Positions 10,201 to 15,536 of a stretch of DNA of 20,773 nt are shown piece by piece; position 1 is the stretch's first letter, and each line of letters starts with the position of its first letter. The position numbers and the translations under genes are program-made. The stretch is from Nephromyces sp. MM_2019 (Eukaryota > Apicomplexa > Aconoidasida > Nephromycida), in the NCBI GenBank assembly GCA_015657535.1, contig JADHZB010002060.1, positions 1-20,773 of the forward strand, read 5' to 3'. The notes beneath the pieces were generated by a model, which did not search any database, was not told where the DNA came from, and saw only the letters and a list, made by a program, of their open reading frames with translations.

Positions 10201-12855
10201 GTTTTTTAAATGAAATATTCAAAGCTTTCATCATCTGTGTGTGCTAAATCTTTCACCCTATTTTTCTCTTTTCTAGGGTAAACATGTGGCTTTGGACAGC
10301 ATGCGCATGCAGCAGATGAATAATCAAACTGTTCTGGTGGCGTTAGCTACAGCAGAAATGGATATTTTCGTCATTAAGATCGATTGGAAAGAGGTCACTA
10401 AAGTAAAAATTTTCCCTAAAGAGTCATTCGGAGTACATAAGACGCTCACGAGTAAAGTGCGCCAAGTCTTATTTATGCAGCCGTCCGAGTATTGTGAGAA
10501 CTCAACACTATCCGAAGCATGGAAGTAAAGATAGGGTTTTTTTATTGATTTTTTTCGTGAAAGGGGGTAGCATGTGAAGGGTATTTAGCTAGCATAAATA
10601 TAAGGGCTATATACGTATATATAGGTTAGAAGGAGGAAATTACACTGAGCGGAAAAATAAAGAATAAAGGCTGTGAACCAAAATGAGCAGAAGGAAAAAA
10701 AGGAATAAAATAAAATAGCAGAATGATTGCAGTGGTAATAAAATTAGGAGGAAAAAAGTTTTTTAGCGCTATTTAATAAGCACTAAGCAAAAATTTGAAA
10801 AAAACTGCTTTAAACGAATAATTGCTTCCTATTAAGAAGTTATTCTGGTAACACTAGGCACACACAGAGGTTTACTTGAGGAAGCTATTCTCGTAAGGCT
10901 AGGAATACACACGCGTTTACTTCAAGAAGCTCTTCCGGTACTAATATACACACAAATGTTTGCGTAACCATCACTAACCAAAATTTCACCGTCAAACGGA
11001 CAAATTCGGACTAGGTTTTTTTTGTGCTGCAGAACGTCGCTTGCCCCCCAAATCCCCACTTTTTCTGAAAATCAGACGGGAGAGCACAGTGAAACTTCTG
11101 TTCTGAAAGTTATTTTTGAAAATAACTCGTTCAAAACCATAAAAATTTATAATAATTTGGAGGGTGTATATACACTAGCTGGCTGCGACGATTTCTTAGG
11201 AAAAATTTTATTTCCCGAAAAACTCAGGTAATGTGCAACTTGATTTTCTTTCGATTCTGGTTAGCTTTTTAAGTGTCTCAATTAATTTTTTGGTGCAATG
11301 CGCATCATCTTTTCCCTCGTGGTAATTACCTTATTTTTCAGTTGATACGGATACCTCGTTTTTCCTAGAAGAATTTTATGCTAACCCCCTCAGTTTTTCA
11401 CCTTTTCTTCATATCCCTGAATTAAGTAAGGAAAATAACAACTACTTTGCCTTGGGATTATTGTTGCGTGCAGGAAGAAGAGGCTGGATTTTTCAAAGGT
11501 CATACCAACATGCATTTCAGACGTGCTAATGGGGGTTAAGGTAAGCTTGGAAAGAGAAGCTTAACCAATTGATGAATTTGTAGTTTTTGCGTTGGTTTTT
11601 GAGCATTTAAATATGTGCGAATCACAAAAAAGTTAACGATTAAAGCTGCTAGTGTGTCTATCATCTTCCTGTATGAGCATACTGAATTTGCTGCTAAAGG
11701 GAGTGTTTTTTTAGCATAAACAACGTAGACTAAGCTCTCGCCCACATCTTGCTTGAATCATGCTACCACTTTTTACTCTGAATCATCCCATTTAAAGCTC
11801 GCTCGCTTAGATGAGTGCTCAGGAACACGTGTTTTTCCTTCAAAAGATTATCAGCATAAGGCTCGAGTCACTTGATCCATCCTTTTTCCACCCATTCACG
11901 CGCTTTGTCGGGGAACTAGCCTGTATAAACTAAACTGTTGATGAAACGCCGGTACAAGCACCATACTCATCACGTAGCCCAAGTTATTATCATGCTTCTG
12001 CAGTCTATAGAAAAAAAAAGCTTGGAAGAAGAAAACGCTTCGCTGTTCTCTTCTTCTGCCGGAGGTAATGTCTGTATCTTAGATACATCGGTATTCTCGG
12101 AAGAGCTTATGGAAAAAGCTAAAGATGACAGGCTTTAAAGCTTATGGGAATTCAATGGAGAAGTAGGAAAGGAAAACTCCTACTCGTTTAAAGCTTAAAT
12201 GAAAACTTTGGAAAAACGAAAGGAGTTGACAAAATGCTTATCCTGAAAGGCAGAAAGAAAACTGAAAAACCATAAAAAACAATGCTTGCATACGTGATTT
12301 TGATAAAAAAATGCACTATGAAAGGTGGAAGGAAGCTAGAAAATAAATCTCCTAAGTTCCCATGGATATAAGGAACATTCTTTCACGAGTTATTCCTTCT
12401 TCGCGCTCTTCATTATCCCTTATTTTAAGTGTATTACTCTGATGCTGCCAAAAATATTTGTAACTTGTAGATGGTACCGTGCAGAAAGCTTGTTTTTTCC
12501 TCTTCCAAAGCCTTTTCCCGGCACAAACATATAAATTTAACCACCTAAGCTGGTATCTCCTCTGTCTTTTCTTGAAAATAAAGCGCTCTCCTTTCTATTT
12601 TCTCTTATGAAATCCTATTTGGTGCTTTTGAATAAGAGTCTCCAGCAGCCGGTGGCTTGCACTGACAGCTTTTTTGTAATTCAAAGGAATACTCTAGCGA
12701 AAAAAATGCAAGAAAAAACTCTTGATCTTCTGCATGGGTTGCAGATAAAGATGAAATTTTGGGCACGTAAAAATTTTGGTATACCTGAGCTTTTGCCGCT
12801 ATATCCAAACGGTGTGCTTTTAAGCACTAGTACGAGTGTGCTAAGGATGGTTTGA
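1187..12855 (+). CDS. Spliced gene: divergent SF3B3/RSE1-like (DDB1-CPSF160-SF3B3 family) beta-propeller protein
   Basis: Hand-assembled from exons at 1187-1248 (weak), 1303-1356, 3255-3392, 4219-4328, 5018-5275, 6240-6298, 7152-8116, 9352-9420, 10277-10524, 11033-11227, 11474-11540, 12004-12090 and 12646-12855. From 3255 on, every junction keeps codon phase and the exons total 2,406 bp (801 residues plus TGA). Family members are about 1,100-1,400-residue scaffolds with three WD40-like propellers and a C-terminal CPSF_A region; SF3B3 sits in the SF3b part of U2 snRNP. SF3B3-like stretches appear in the expected order: a first-propeller strand, an NYIT blade motif, a VRQVLFMQPSE stretch like the family's PRKFVIHPES, and TLAGCDDFLGK like TVAGADKFGN. 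The middle propeller and part of the third are not seen. Alternatives are DDB1 or CPSF160. Family assignment about 0.75, SF3B3 specifically about 0.55. Confidence 0.6.
1303..1356 (+). CDS. Probable exon: first propeller strand of the SF3B3-like protein
   Basis: It is bounded by the acceptor TTGCAG at 1302 and the donor GTAGAT at 1357, phase 0 on both sides. It encodes AKNLIVSSPRLKDLPSLS. The NLIVSSPRLKDL part resembles the first strand of the family, for example the EIVVSRGKILEL region of SF3B3 or NLLIAKNTRLEIY of DDB1. The match is short, so the call rests mainly on position and phase compatibility with the exon at 3255. Confidence 0.4.
1357..3254 (+). other. Long intron (1.9 kb) holding a purine minisatellite
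   Basis: This is inferred as the intron between the exons at 1303-1356 and 3255-3392. It is AT-rich with a 16-A run near 1480 and a GAAGAT-type purine minisatellite at about 1779-2157. I see no coding segment with a recognisable motif. The rest is homopolymer-rich filler. If the 1303 exon is wrong, this is simply upstream sequence. Confidence 0.4.
1779..2157 (+). repeat. GATGAAAAGAA purine minisatellite
   Basis: About 380 bp of nearly pure A/G on the + strand, built from an 11-bp unit (GATGAAAAGAA) mixed with longer variants that carry GAAGAAGAAGGATGAAAA. Near 1927-1940 the array is interrupted by a C-containing variant (GATGAAACGCAGAG). The minus-strand open frames across it (Phe/Ser/His/Leu repeats) are artefacts of the repeat. 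It appears to lie inside an intron of the SF3B3-like gene with the purine strand as the sense strand. GAAGAA motifs resemble purine-rich splicing enhancers, but that role is speculation. Confidence 0.95.
3255..3392 (+). CDS. Exon of the SF3B3-like gene: acidic, charged insertion
   Basis: The acceptor is TGCAG at 3254 and the donor GTATAG at 3393, phase 0 in and out, 46 codons. The peptide starts LEAQKKMEMSELDFY and ends GLSYFFQEK, with an acidic middle (NEEFSDEIPLDEA). It sits between the first strand of propeller 1 and the following blade, where the family has loops, so it is probably a surface loop. An ATG at 3249 in the same frame could be an alternative start if the upstream exons are not real. 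The polypyrimidine tract before the acceptor is weak. Confidence 0.6.
3989..4008. repeat. 20-bp perfect palindrome
   Basis: TACACCTGGATCCAGGTGTA is identical to its own reverse complement, with 10-bp arms and no spacer. It lies in a very AT-rich intron of the SF3B3-like gene (3393-4218), where such a GC-containing palindrome stands out. A dimeric protein-binding site or a small hairpin are possibilities. Confidence 0.95.
4219..4328 (+). CDS. Exon of the SF3B3-like gene (first propeller)
   Basis: The acceptor is TTGTAG at 4218 and the donor AG|GTAATA at 4329. Both alternative frames hit stops, leaving one open frame (phase 0 in, phase 2 out). It reads PNDMDAENEKKTLASKN and then MLSNINEAFLCIEYGSSLK. 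The polar first half continues the loop of the previous exon. The hydrophobic FLCIEY part fits a beta-strand before the DYIVVGSDSG region of SF3B3. The closing AG joins the T of the next exon to make Ser. Confidence 0.7.
5018..5275 (+). CDS. Exon of the SF3B3-like gene (propeller 1 core)
   Basis: The acceptor is TTCCCAG at 5017 and the donor GTAGGT at 5276, phase 2 in and out. It encodes SFAVLQVDDKLIIEGFSGEY, then a stretch with KFEGSGSCPKIPKQKC, then VALAQHPRFNNTFCFIDDQY and KIFLIQILQR. This follows SF3B3 propeller 1 almost block for block: IVVGSDSGRIVILEY, FGKSGCRRIVPGQ, LAVDPKGR, then QKLVYILNRD. It is one of the better-supported exons for the family call. The AT-rich flanks contrast with its balanced codon use. 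Confidence 0.8.
6240..6298 (+). CDS. Small exon of the SF3B3-like gene
   Basis: A 59-bp exon between CCCTGCAG at 6239 and a strong donor GATG|GTAAGC at 6299. With phase 2 in, the junction codon GC|A gives Ala, followed by LIDDDFEKCNEIPVASLSD. It leaves with one base (phase 1), which the next exon completes as Asp. No specific homology; it may form a loop between blades of propeller 1. The support is the good splice sites and the phase match on both sides. Confidence 0.65.
7152..8116 (+). CDS. Main exon of the SF3B3-like gene: blade motifs plus a polar insertion
   Basis: A 965-bp exon from acceptor CCGCAG (7151) to donor GTAACA (8117), phase 1 in, phase 0 out; the frame is open back to 7136. 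Near the start comes KHILEIYSEKSSNLFICTN. The stretch IRFVGFHHGIVAVLFLMEN resembles GFENPMFACLEMD of SF3B3. SSLLLYEYQ then YSLLLVLADLY, and LGCLVQSNYNYITVELQ (about 7591-7650), correspond to LTFYEL, GNFLITV and GVLICSENYITYKN in order. After that, roughly 7660-7950 encodes a Ser/Asn/Lys/Glu-rich segment absent from the family, likely a disordered loop. Order returns at GDGFVICTPGLVCVAFLEW, another strand pair. The original Met at 7259 need not be the start. Confidence 0.8.
9181..9202. repeat. Short inverted repeat ACTGGT / ACCAGT
   Basis: ACTGGT at 9181-9186 pairs perfectly with ACCAGT at 9197-9202 around a 10-nt A-rich loop. A 6-bp stem alone is weak, but it sits only 35 bp upstream of a much stronger 11-bp hairpin, so the two may form one structured element inside the intron. 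Confidence 0.7.
9237..9267. repeat. Perfect 11-bp hairpin in an intron
   Basis: AGTAACATTGC at 9237-9247 is the exact reverse complement of GCAATGTTACT at 9257-9267, separated by the 9-nt loop TAGCCACCG. There is no T-run immediately after it as a bacterial-type terminator would have. It ends about 85 bp upstream of the next exon's acceptor, close enough to affect splicing or mark a small structured RNA, although neither is shown. Confidence 0.9.
9352..9420 (+). CDS. Small exon of the SF3B3-like gene (start of the third-propeller region)
   Basis: A 69-bp exon between TTTCTCAG (9351) and AG|GTAAAT (9421), phase 0 on both sides. It encodes EPIDVSGFNFIS followed by CSAKLITFAGQ. A second frame (TNRCFRFQFYQLQCEA) is also open, but only the first joins the downstream exon in phase. 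The FNFISCSAKLITFAG string looks like two short strands of a propeller blade leading into the next exon. Confidence 0.6.
9421..10276 (+). other. Intron (856 bp), nothing else recognised
   Basis: Between the exons at 9352-9420 and 10277-10524. It is moderately AT-rich with no repeat array and no open segment carrying a family motif. A GAG|GTAGTT donor-like site at about 10199 follows a short stretch (ACTACATGAATCTTGAG), but I found no matching exon with it. Confidence 0.45.
10277..10524 (+). CDS. Exon of the SF3B3-like gene (third propeller, CPSF_A start)
   Basis: The acceptor is TTTTCTAG at 10276 and the donor AA|GTAAAG at 10525, phase 0 in, phase 2 out. It reads GKHVALDSMRMQQMNNQTVL, then VALATAEMDIFVIKIDWKEV, then TKVKIFPKES, then KVRQVLFMQPSEYCENSTLS. 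In SF3B3 the equivalent order is GIVAISTNTLRILALEKLG, NQVAFPLQ, then PRKFVIHPESNN, the entry to the CPSF_A domain. The VLVALA...IFVIKID strand pair is also like the middle-propeller segment of the family, so register within the family is not certain. The last two bases (AA) join A of the next exon to make Lys. Confidence 0.8.
10836..10970 (+). repeat. 45-bp tandem repeat, three units
   Basis: Three consecutive 45-bp units begin GAAGTTATTC, GAAGCTATTC and GAAGCTCTTC at 10836, 10881 and 10926. Units 1 and 2 agree at roughly three quarters of positions; unit 3 is more diverged. One frame is open across all of it, giving 15-residue repeats (EVILVTLGTHRGLLE, EAILVRLGIHTRLLQ, EALPVLIYTQMFA) before TAA at 10965-10967. 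It lies in an intron where part of the third propeller would be expected. TAA directly precedes unit 1 in that frame and I see no good acceptor, so I treat it as a minisatellite. Confidence 0.85.
11033..11227 (+). CDS. Exon of the SF3B3-like gene (CPSF_A region)
   Basis: A strong acceptor, T-run then GTGCTGCAG at 11032, and the donor CAG|GTAATG at 11228, phase 2 in and out. After TSLAPQIPTFSENQTGEHS it encodes LKVIFENNSFKTIKIYNNL, then EGVYTLAGCDDFLGKILFPE. This 35-residue block lines up without gaps, by eye, with SF3B3 from LIIFADDTYPRWVTTASLL to TVAGADKFGNICVVRLP. It is the strongest single reason to prefer SF3B3 over DDB1 or CPSF160. About 220 residues of SF3B3 lie between this block and the previous exon's, and are not found. 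Confidence 0.85.
11474..11540 (+). CDS. Small exon of the SF3B3-like gene
   Basis: A 67-bp exon between GCGTGCAG at 11473 and a strong donor AAG|GTAAGC at 11541, phase 2 in, phase 0 out. It continues as KKRLDFSKVIPTCISDVLMG plus VK. It corresponds in position to the AEVIMNYHVGETVLSLQK segment of SF3B3, a strand-loop-strand near the C-terminus of the third propeller. The junction codon AG|G gives Arg. Confidence 0.8.
12004..12138 (+). CDS. Penultimate (or last) exon of the SF3B3-like gene
   Basis: The acceptor is CTTCTGCAG at 12003, phase 0. It reads SIEKKSLEEENASLFSSSAG, then GNVCILDTSVFSEELMEKAK, then DDRL and TAA at 12136-12138. The ASLFSSSAGGNVCILDTS part matches SF3B3 SESLVYTTLSGGIGILVPF in position and pattern. 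There are two readings: the protein ends at this TAA, or a donor GTATTC at 12091 (phase 0) removes the tail and joins the exon at 12646, restoring a C-terminal block the family normally has. I favour the splice, with exon end at 12090, but that donor is weak. GTAATG at 12065 is another donor-like site, in the wrong phase. Confidence 0.7.
   Translation, partial: SIEKKSLEEENASLFSSSAGGNVCILDTSVFSEELMEKAKDDRL
12646..12855 (+). CDS. Probable last exon of the SF3B3-like gene
   Basis: The frame is open from 12541 to TGA at 12853-12855, and CTCCAG at 12645 is a phase-0 acceptor. It reads QPVACTDSFFVIQRNTLAKK, MQEKTLDLLHGLQIKMKFWA, RKNFGIPELLPLYPNGVLLS and then a short Ser/Thr tail. The helix-like MQEKTLDLLHGL stretch, followed by KFWARKNF and a turn to GVL, resembles the family C-terminus: DMQNRLNKV, then FWRSFHTE and FIDGDL in DDB1, or SFRSYYFP and VIDGDL in SF3B3. 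The DGDL acidic pair itself is not preserved (PNGV). An ATG at 12607 in the same frame would make it a separate 82-residue ORF instead. Confidence 0.55.
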   Translation, partial: QPVACTDSFFVIQRNTLAKKMQEKTLDLLHGLQIKMKFWARKNFGIPELLPLYPNGVLLSTSTSVLRMV

Positions 12856-12867
12856 AAAATTGTGTTT

Positions 12868-13062
12868 TTTGGGTATACTTAATTTGGAAAAAGCGCCTTT
12901 TTTTGGTATATTTGAGTTTATAAAAATTACCTTCTCCGAGTCTATTTGAGTGTCTAAGCACCAAAATCGCCTTCTCCTGGGTTATGTGCTATAAAAAGCA
13001 TTAGAATTGCTTTCTCCCTTCCATATTTGCAAGCATTAAAACACCCTTCCCAGGGATTACAA
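12868..13062. repeat. Degenerate tandem repeat, about 35-40 bp period
   Basis: Several diverged units follow the pattern TATTTGAG or similar, then a few A/T, then AAAAA.CGCCTTCTCC. The 3' part of the unit (GCGCCTTTTT, TTACCTTCTCC, TCGCCTTCTCC, TTGCTTTCTCC, CACCCTTCCC) is most recognisable. It begins just after the TGA of the SF3B3-like gene. I see no coding potential. Confidence 0.6.
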
Positions 13063-13397
13063 TAAGGCAACACAAAACGTCCAAAATTCACACGAAACAA
13101 ACGCTGAAATTATCAGAATAGCTAGACTAGCAGGTATTTCTATGCTGCTATTAATAACTTGTATGAACTTCATACGTTTCAACTACTAAAAGCCTCTTAA
13201 ACTGCTTCATATGAAAGCGACATGACGCAGTAAGTACTAAATTGATCTAATCTTAAATAATAAACGGGATGTTCGATCCAATACGCTCCTTCACGCTAGT
13301 ACGAACTCCTGTTTTAAGTTTCTGTAATGTTCAACGAGAAATACACTGATTTAGTTTAGAAATACCCAGAGACGTTCAATATTTCTACACACCACTG
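13063..13397. other. Intergenic stretch without a recognised feature
   Basis: Mixed-composition sequence between two degenerate repeat arrays. Stops are frequent in all frames. No promoter, tRNA or exon candidate that I could support. Confidence 0.5.
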
Positions 13398-13485
13398 CTT
13401 CTAGGTACATACACCACTTTTGCGAGGTACATACTACTGTTTCTAGGTATACACTACCGCTTCTGTACACTAGCGCTTTTATACA
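13398..13485. repeat. Degenerate 20-22 bp repeat around AGGTACATAC
   Basis: AGGTACATAC occurs at 13403 and 13425, AGGTATACAC at 13445 and a more diverged GTACAC unit at 13465, each followed by an ACCxCTT or ACTGTTT tail. Four units at about 20-22 bp spacing. No coding role seen. Confidence 0.7.
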
Positions 13486-13760
13486 TTCCTTTCAATTGAT
13501 AAAAAATGCTGGCATAACTCATCTGTTTGTCTTTCGGAAAACCCTGGGGACGCATGACAGAAGCACCTGCAAAAATGCTTCATTGTATCCTTACTCATTG
13601 CTTAGAAAACTTACTCTTCAATATATGCATATATATCCTAGGAAGGTGGCTATATGTCAGTTAGAATCGAAAAGGATGTTGAGGTAGCGTTTTCAGCAAC
13701 TACCAGTAAGAACCCGTGTTAAGAAAAAAATCTACTGCCTCTGCGATGACTGCTTAGTGT

Positions 13761-13902
13761 GTGAAGAAGAAATTCGTCAATTTATTTCACACAGCATCTT
13801 CATTAGTCTAATGTGTTAAGCTTAGCTTAGAGAGCGCGTGAAGAAGAATTTCTTTAATTTATTTCATACAGCCTCGGTATTCCTTTGTTAGAGTGATTAG
13901 AA
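13761..13902. repeat. Diverged direct repeat, two copies 77 bp apart
   Basis: GTGAAGAAGAAATTCGTCAA at 13761 is followed by TTTATTTCACACAGC, and GTGAAGAAGAATTTCTTTAA at 13838 by TTTATTTCATACAGC. The copies stay recognisable for about 60 bp each (including xTTCxTTxGT at their ends). The sequence around 13496-13687 also has a 63-codon open frame with no motif, which I do not call a gene. Confidence 0.7.
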
Positions 13903-14000
13903 ACACACTATACGCAAGTCCGGGTTATTTTCTGGAATTTGTATCGACACAATTTGATGTAGGACTACCAGAAGAAAGTATTTGGATTATTCAAGGGAAA

Positions 14001-14224
14001 GACTAGTCTTATCACACACAACTAATCATAGGTTTCATACTGGCCTTTCGTTTGAGTTCAATTTATGAAAAATTCAAATTAGAATGAACAAAAACTAGTG
14101 TTAAAAACAAAAGCTAGTCTTAATCACCCAAATACTAGTCTTAAATACACAAAGACTAGTCTTCAAAACGAAAGCTAGTCTTAAACACACAAGGATTAGT
14201 ATTAAACACACAAATACTAGTGTT
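14001..14224. repeat. CTAGT minisatellite, 19/21-bp units
   Basis: Seven units with a core near AAATACTAGTCTTAAACACAC. The CTAGT (once TTAGT) core falls at 14095, 14114, 14135, 14156, 14175, 14196 and 14217, that is spacings of 19, 21, 21, 19, 21, 21. A detached copy (GACTAGTCTTATCACACAC) lies at 14001. Units have no unique spacers between them, so this is a tandem repeat and not a CRISPR array. Confidence 0.9.
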
Positions 14225-14468
14225 TATGCGGCCTCAGCTTCCAACTCTAAGTCTGGGGTGTGGATTCAACCCTGAACTAACCCAAGAATCAGTGTAAGCC
14301 TTCGCTATAATACTGCTCTAGCTTATAGAAAGGTACTCCTTCATGTCTCTTTATTGAGTTTTAGTTTGCGATTTCATCTAAAGCATATCCTCTTGTGGCA
14401 CACACCTTTATTTGCTTAAACATCAAAGGTAGCCCGTAGAACCCCGTGTATATCGTCAAACACATAGA

Positions 14469-14555
14469 ATGATGGATTTTACCGATTTAGTTATATGCTT
14501 CCAAAGAATTGCAACCCTCTTAAACATACAAGCCCCGCACACACACAAAGTTTGA
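14469..14555 (+). CDS. Possible short N-terminal exon, unsupported function
   Basis: A tandem ATG ATG opens a 28-codon frame: MMDFTDLVICFQRIATLLNI then QAPHTHKV and TGA. The composition is protein-like (amphipathic helix) up to the CA repeat, where it ends. It could be a first exon of the spliced gene further right, but I find no convincing donor (only GTTTGA near 14550). Treat it as a weak candidate. Confidence 0.15.
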   Translation: MMDFTDLVICFQRIATLLNIQAPHTHKV

Positions 14556-14734
14556 AATATCGTTTCACTCATGAAAGCATCCACCTCCGTCATATACCCA
14601 CTACTTTTCTCAGTGAAAACGCCGAATTTACGAGAAGCTTCATCTACTCCTCATGCTTTGCGGCTTCGGTTATGTAAACTGAAGAATTTTAGCTTTTTGC
14701 AAACCTTTGATTACTCGTTTTGAGGGTATCAAGT

Positions 14735-15165
14735 GCATCCACACACACACCAGCGCTGCTGCGCACGAGTCAACGTGAGGTCACACACATTTACACGCGC
14801 ACAGTAGAGTAGGTGCATACACACTTCGAAATCTGCCGCACACATTCAAGTGCACACACGTATTCACGCAGACACACTAACGTAGGCGCGCACACACCCA
14901 TATACACACGCACTCTGGTACGCGTTCATCGAGCACGCTCACAGCTATCATATGCAAACATATCTATCAAATAGACACGTGCACACACACCGACCTACAC
15001 ACACATGCATACACCCACTAACACCCACCAACACACACCTGCACACACGCATACTAGCATGCGCTCATACGTCTTGTCACACACACAAACCAGCGAAAGT
15101 ACACACACACACGCACACACACAGACGAGCGAAAATACACGCACACGCAGCTAGAAACTCGCTTC
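14735..15165. repeat. CA-rich dispersed microsatellite tract
   Basis: About 430 bp in which CACACA blocks of 6-14 bp alternate with short unique sequence on the + strand. The 143-codon open frame at 14952-15383 (Thr/His-rich, HTHTHT) is largely this repeat read through. Its tail (about 15170-15383) is non-repetitive but has no motif I recognise, so I do not call it a gene. Confidence 0.9.
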
Positions 15166-15486
15166 ATACGAGAACCACTACGGGCACACACGCGACAAAC
15201 TGCCCTTTGGCATACTCTACAACTTTGGGACACGCAAGATTTTACAATCGTCAAAGCTTAAAGCGCCCAAAGCAGCGCAAGAAGACTGAAAATCGTCAAA
15301 TCACCTCTTCTTTTCCATTCATCCTCTGGAGAAAAATTCCCACACACGGGTCCTATACAGCTATTCCCCAGTATCTTGCCTAATAGAGAAGGGTGTGTGT
15401 GTGGATAACCCATGGAAGCTTGATGTAAAACTACTTGTATATATAGCGTGTGCTACAATGCTGGGAAGATCTGTTTTTTCATCGTT

Positions 15487-15536
15487 ATGCAAAGTATACT
15501 AAAGTTATTGGATTTGCGAAGAGTCTTGAGCAGGAG
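15487..15536 (+). CDS. Candidate first exon of the second spliced gene
   Basis: ATG at 15487 opens MQSILKLLDLRRVLSR and ends at a consensus donor AG|GTGAGT at 15537 (phase 2 out). The donor is one of the best in the window. The two other frames are also open or nearly so over this short span, so the reading frame is not certain. Confidence 0.35.

Noticed and set aside
14091..14224. CRISPR-like regular repeats
   Set aside because: Units are directly adjacent, diverged and only 19-21 bp with no unique spacers, in a eukaryotic intron-rich context. It is a minisatellite.
14952..15383. 143-codon frame, Thr/His-rich
   Set aside because: More than half is CACACA repeat read through; the tail has no motif, and CA-repeat frames are open on both strands here.
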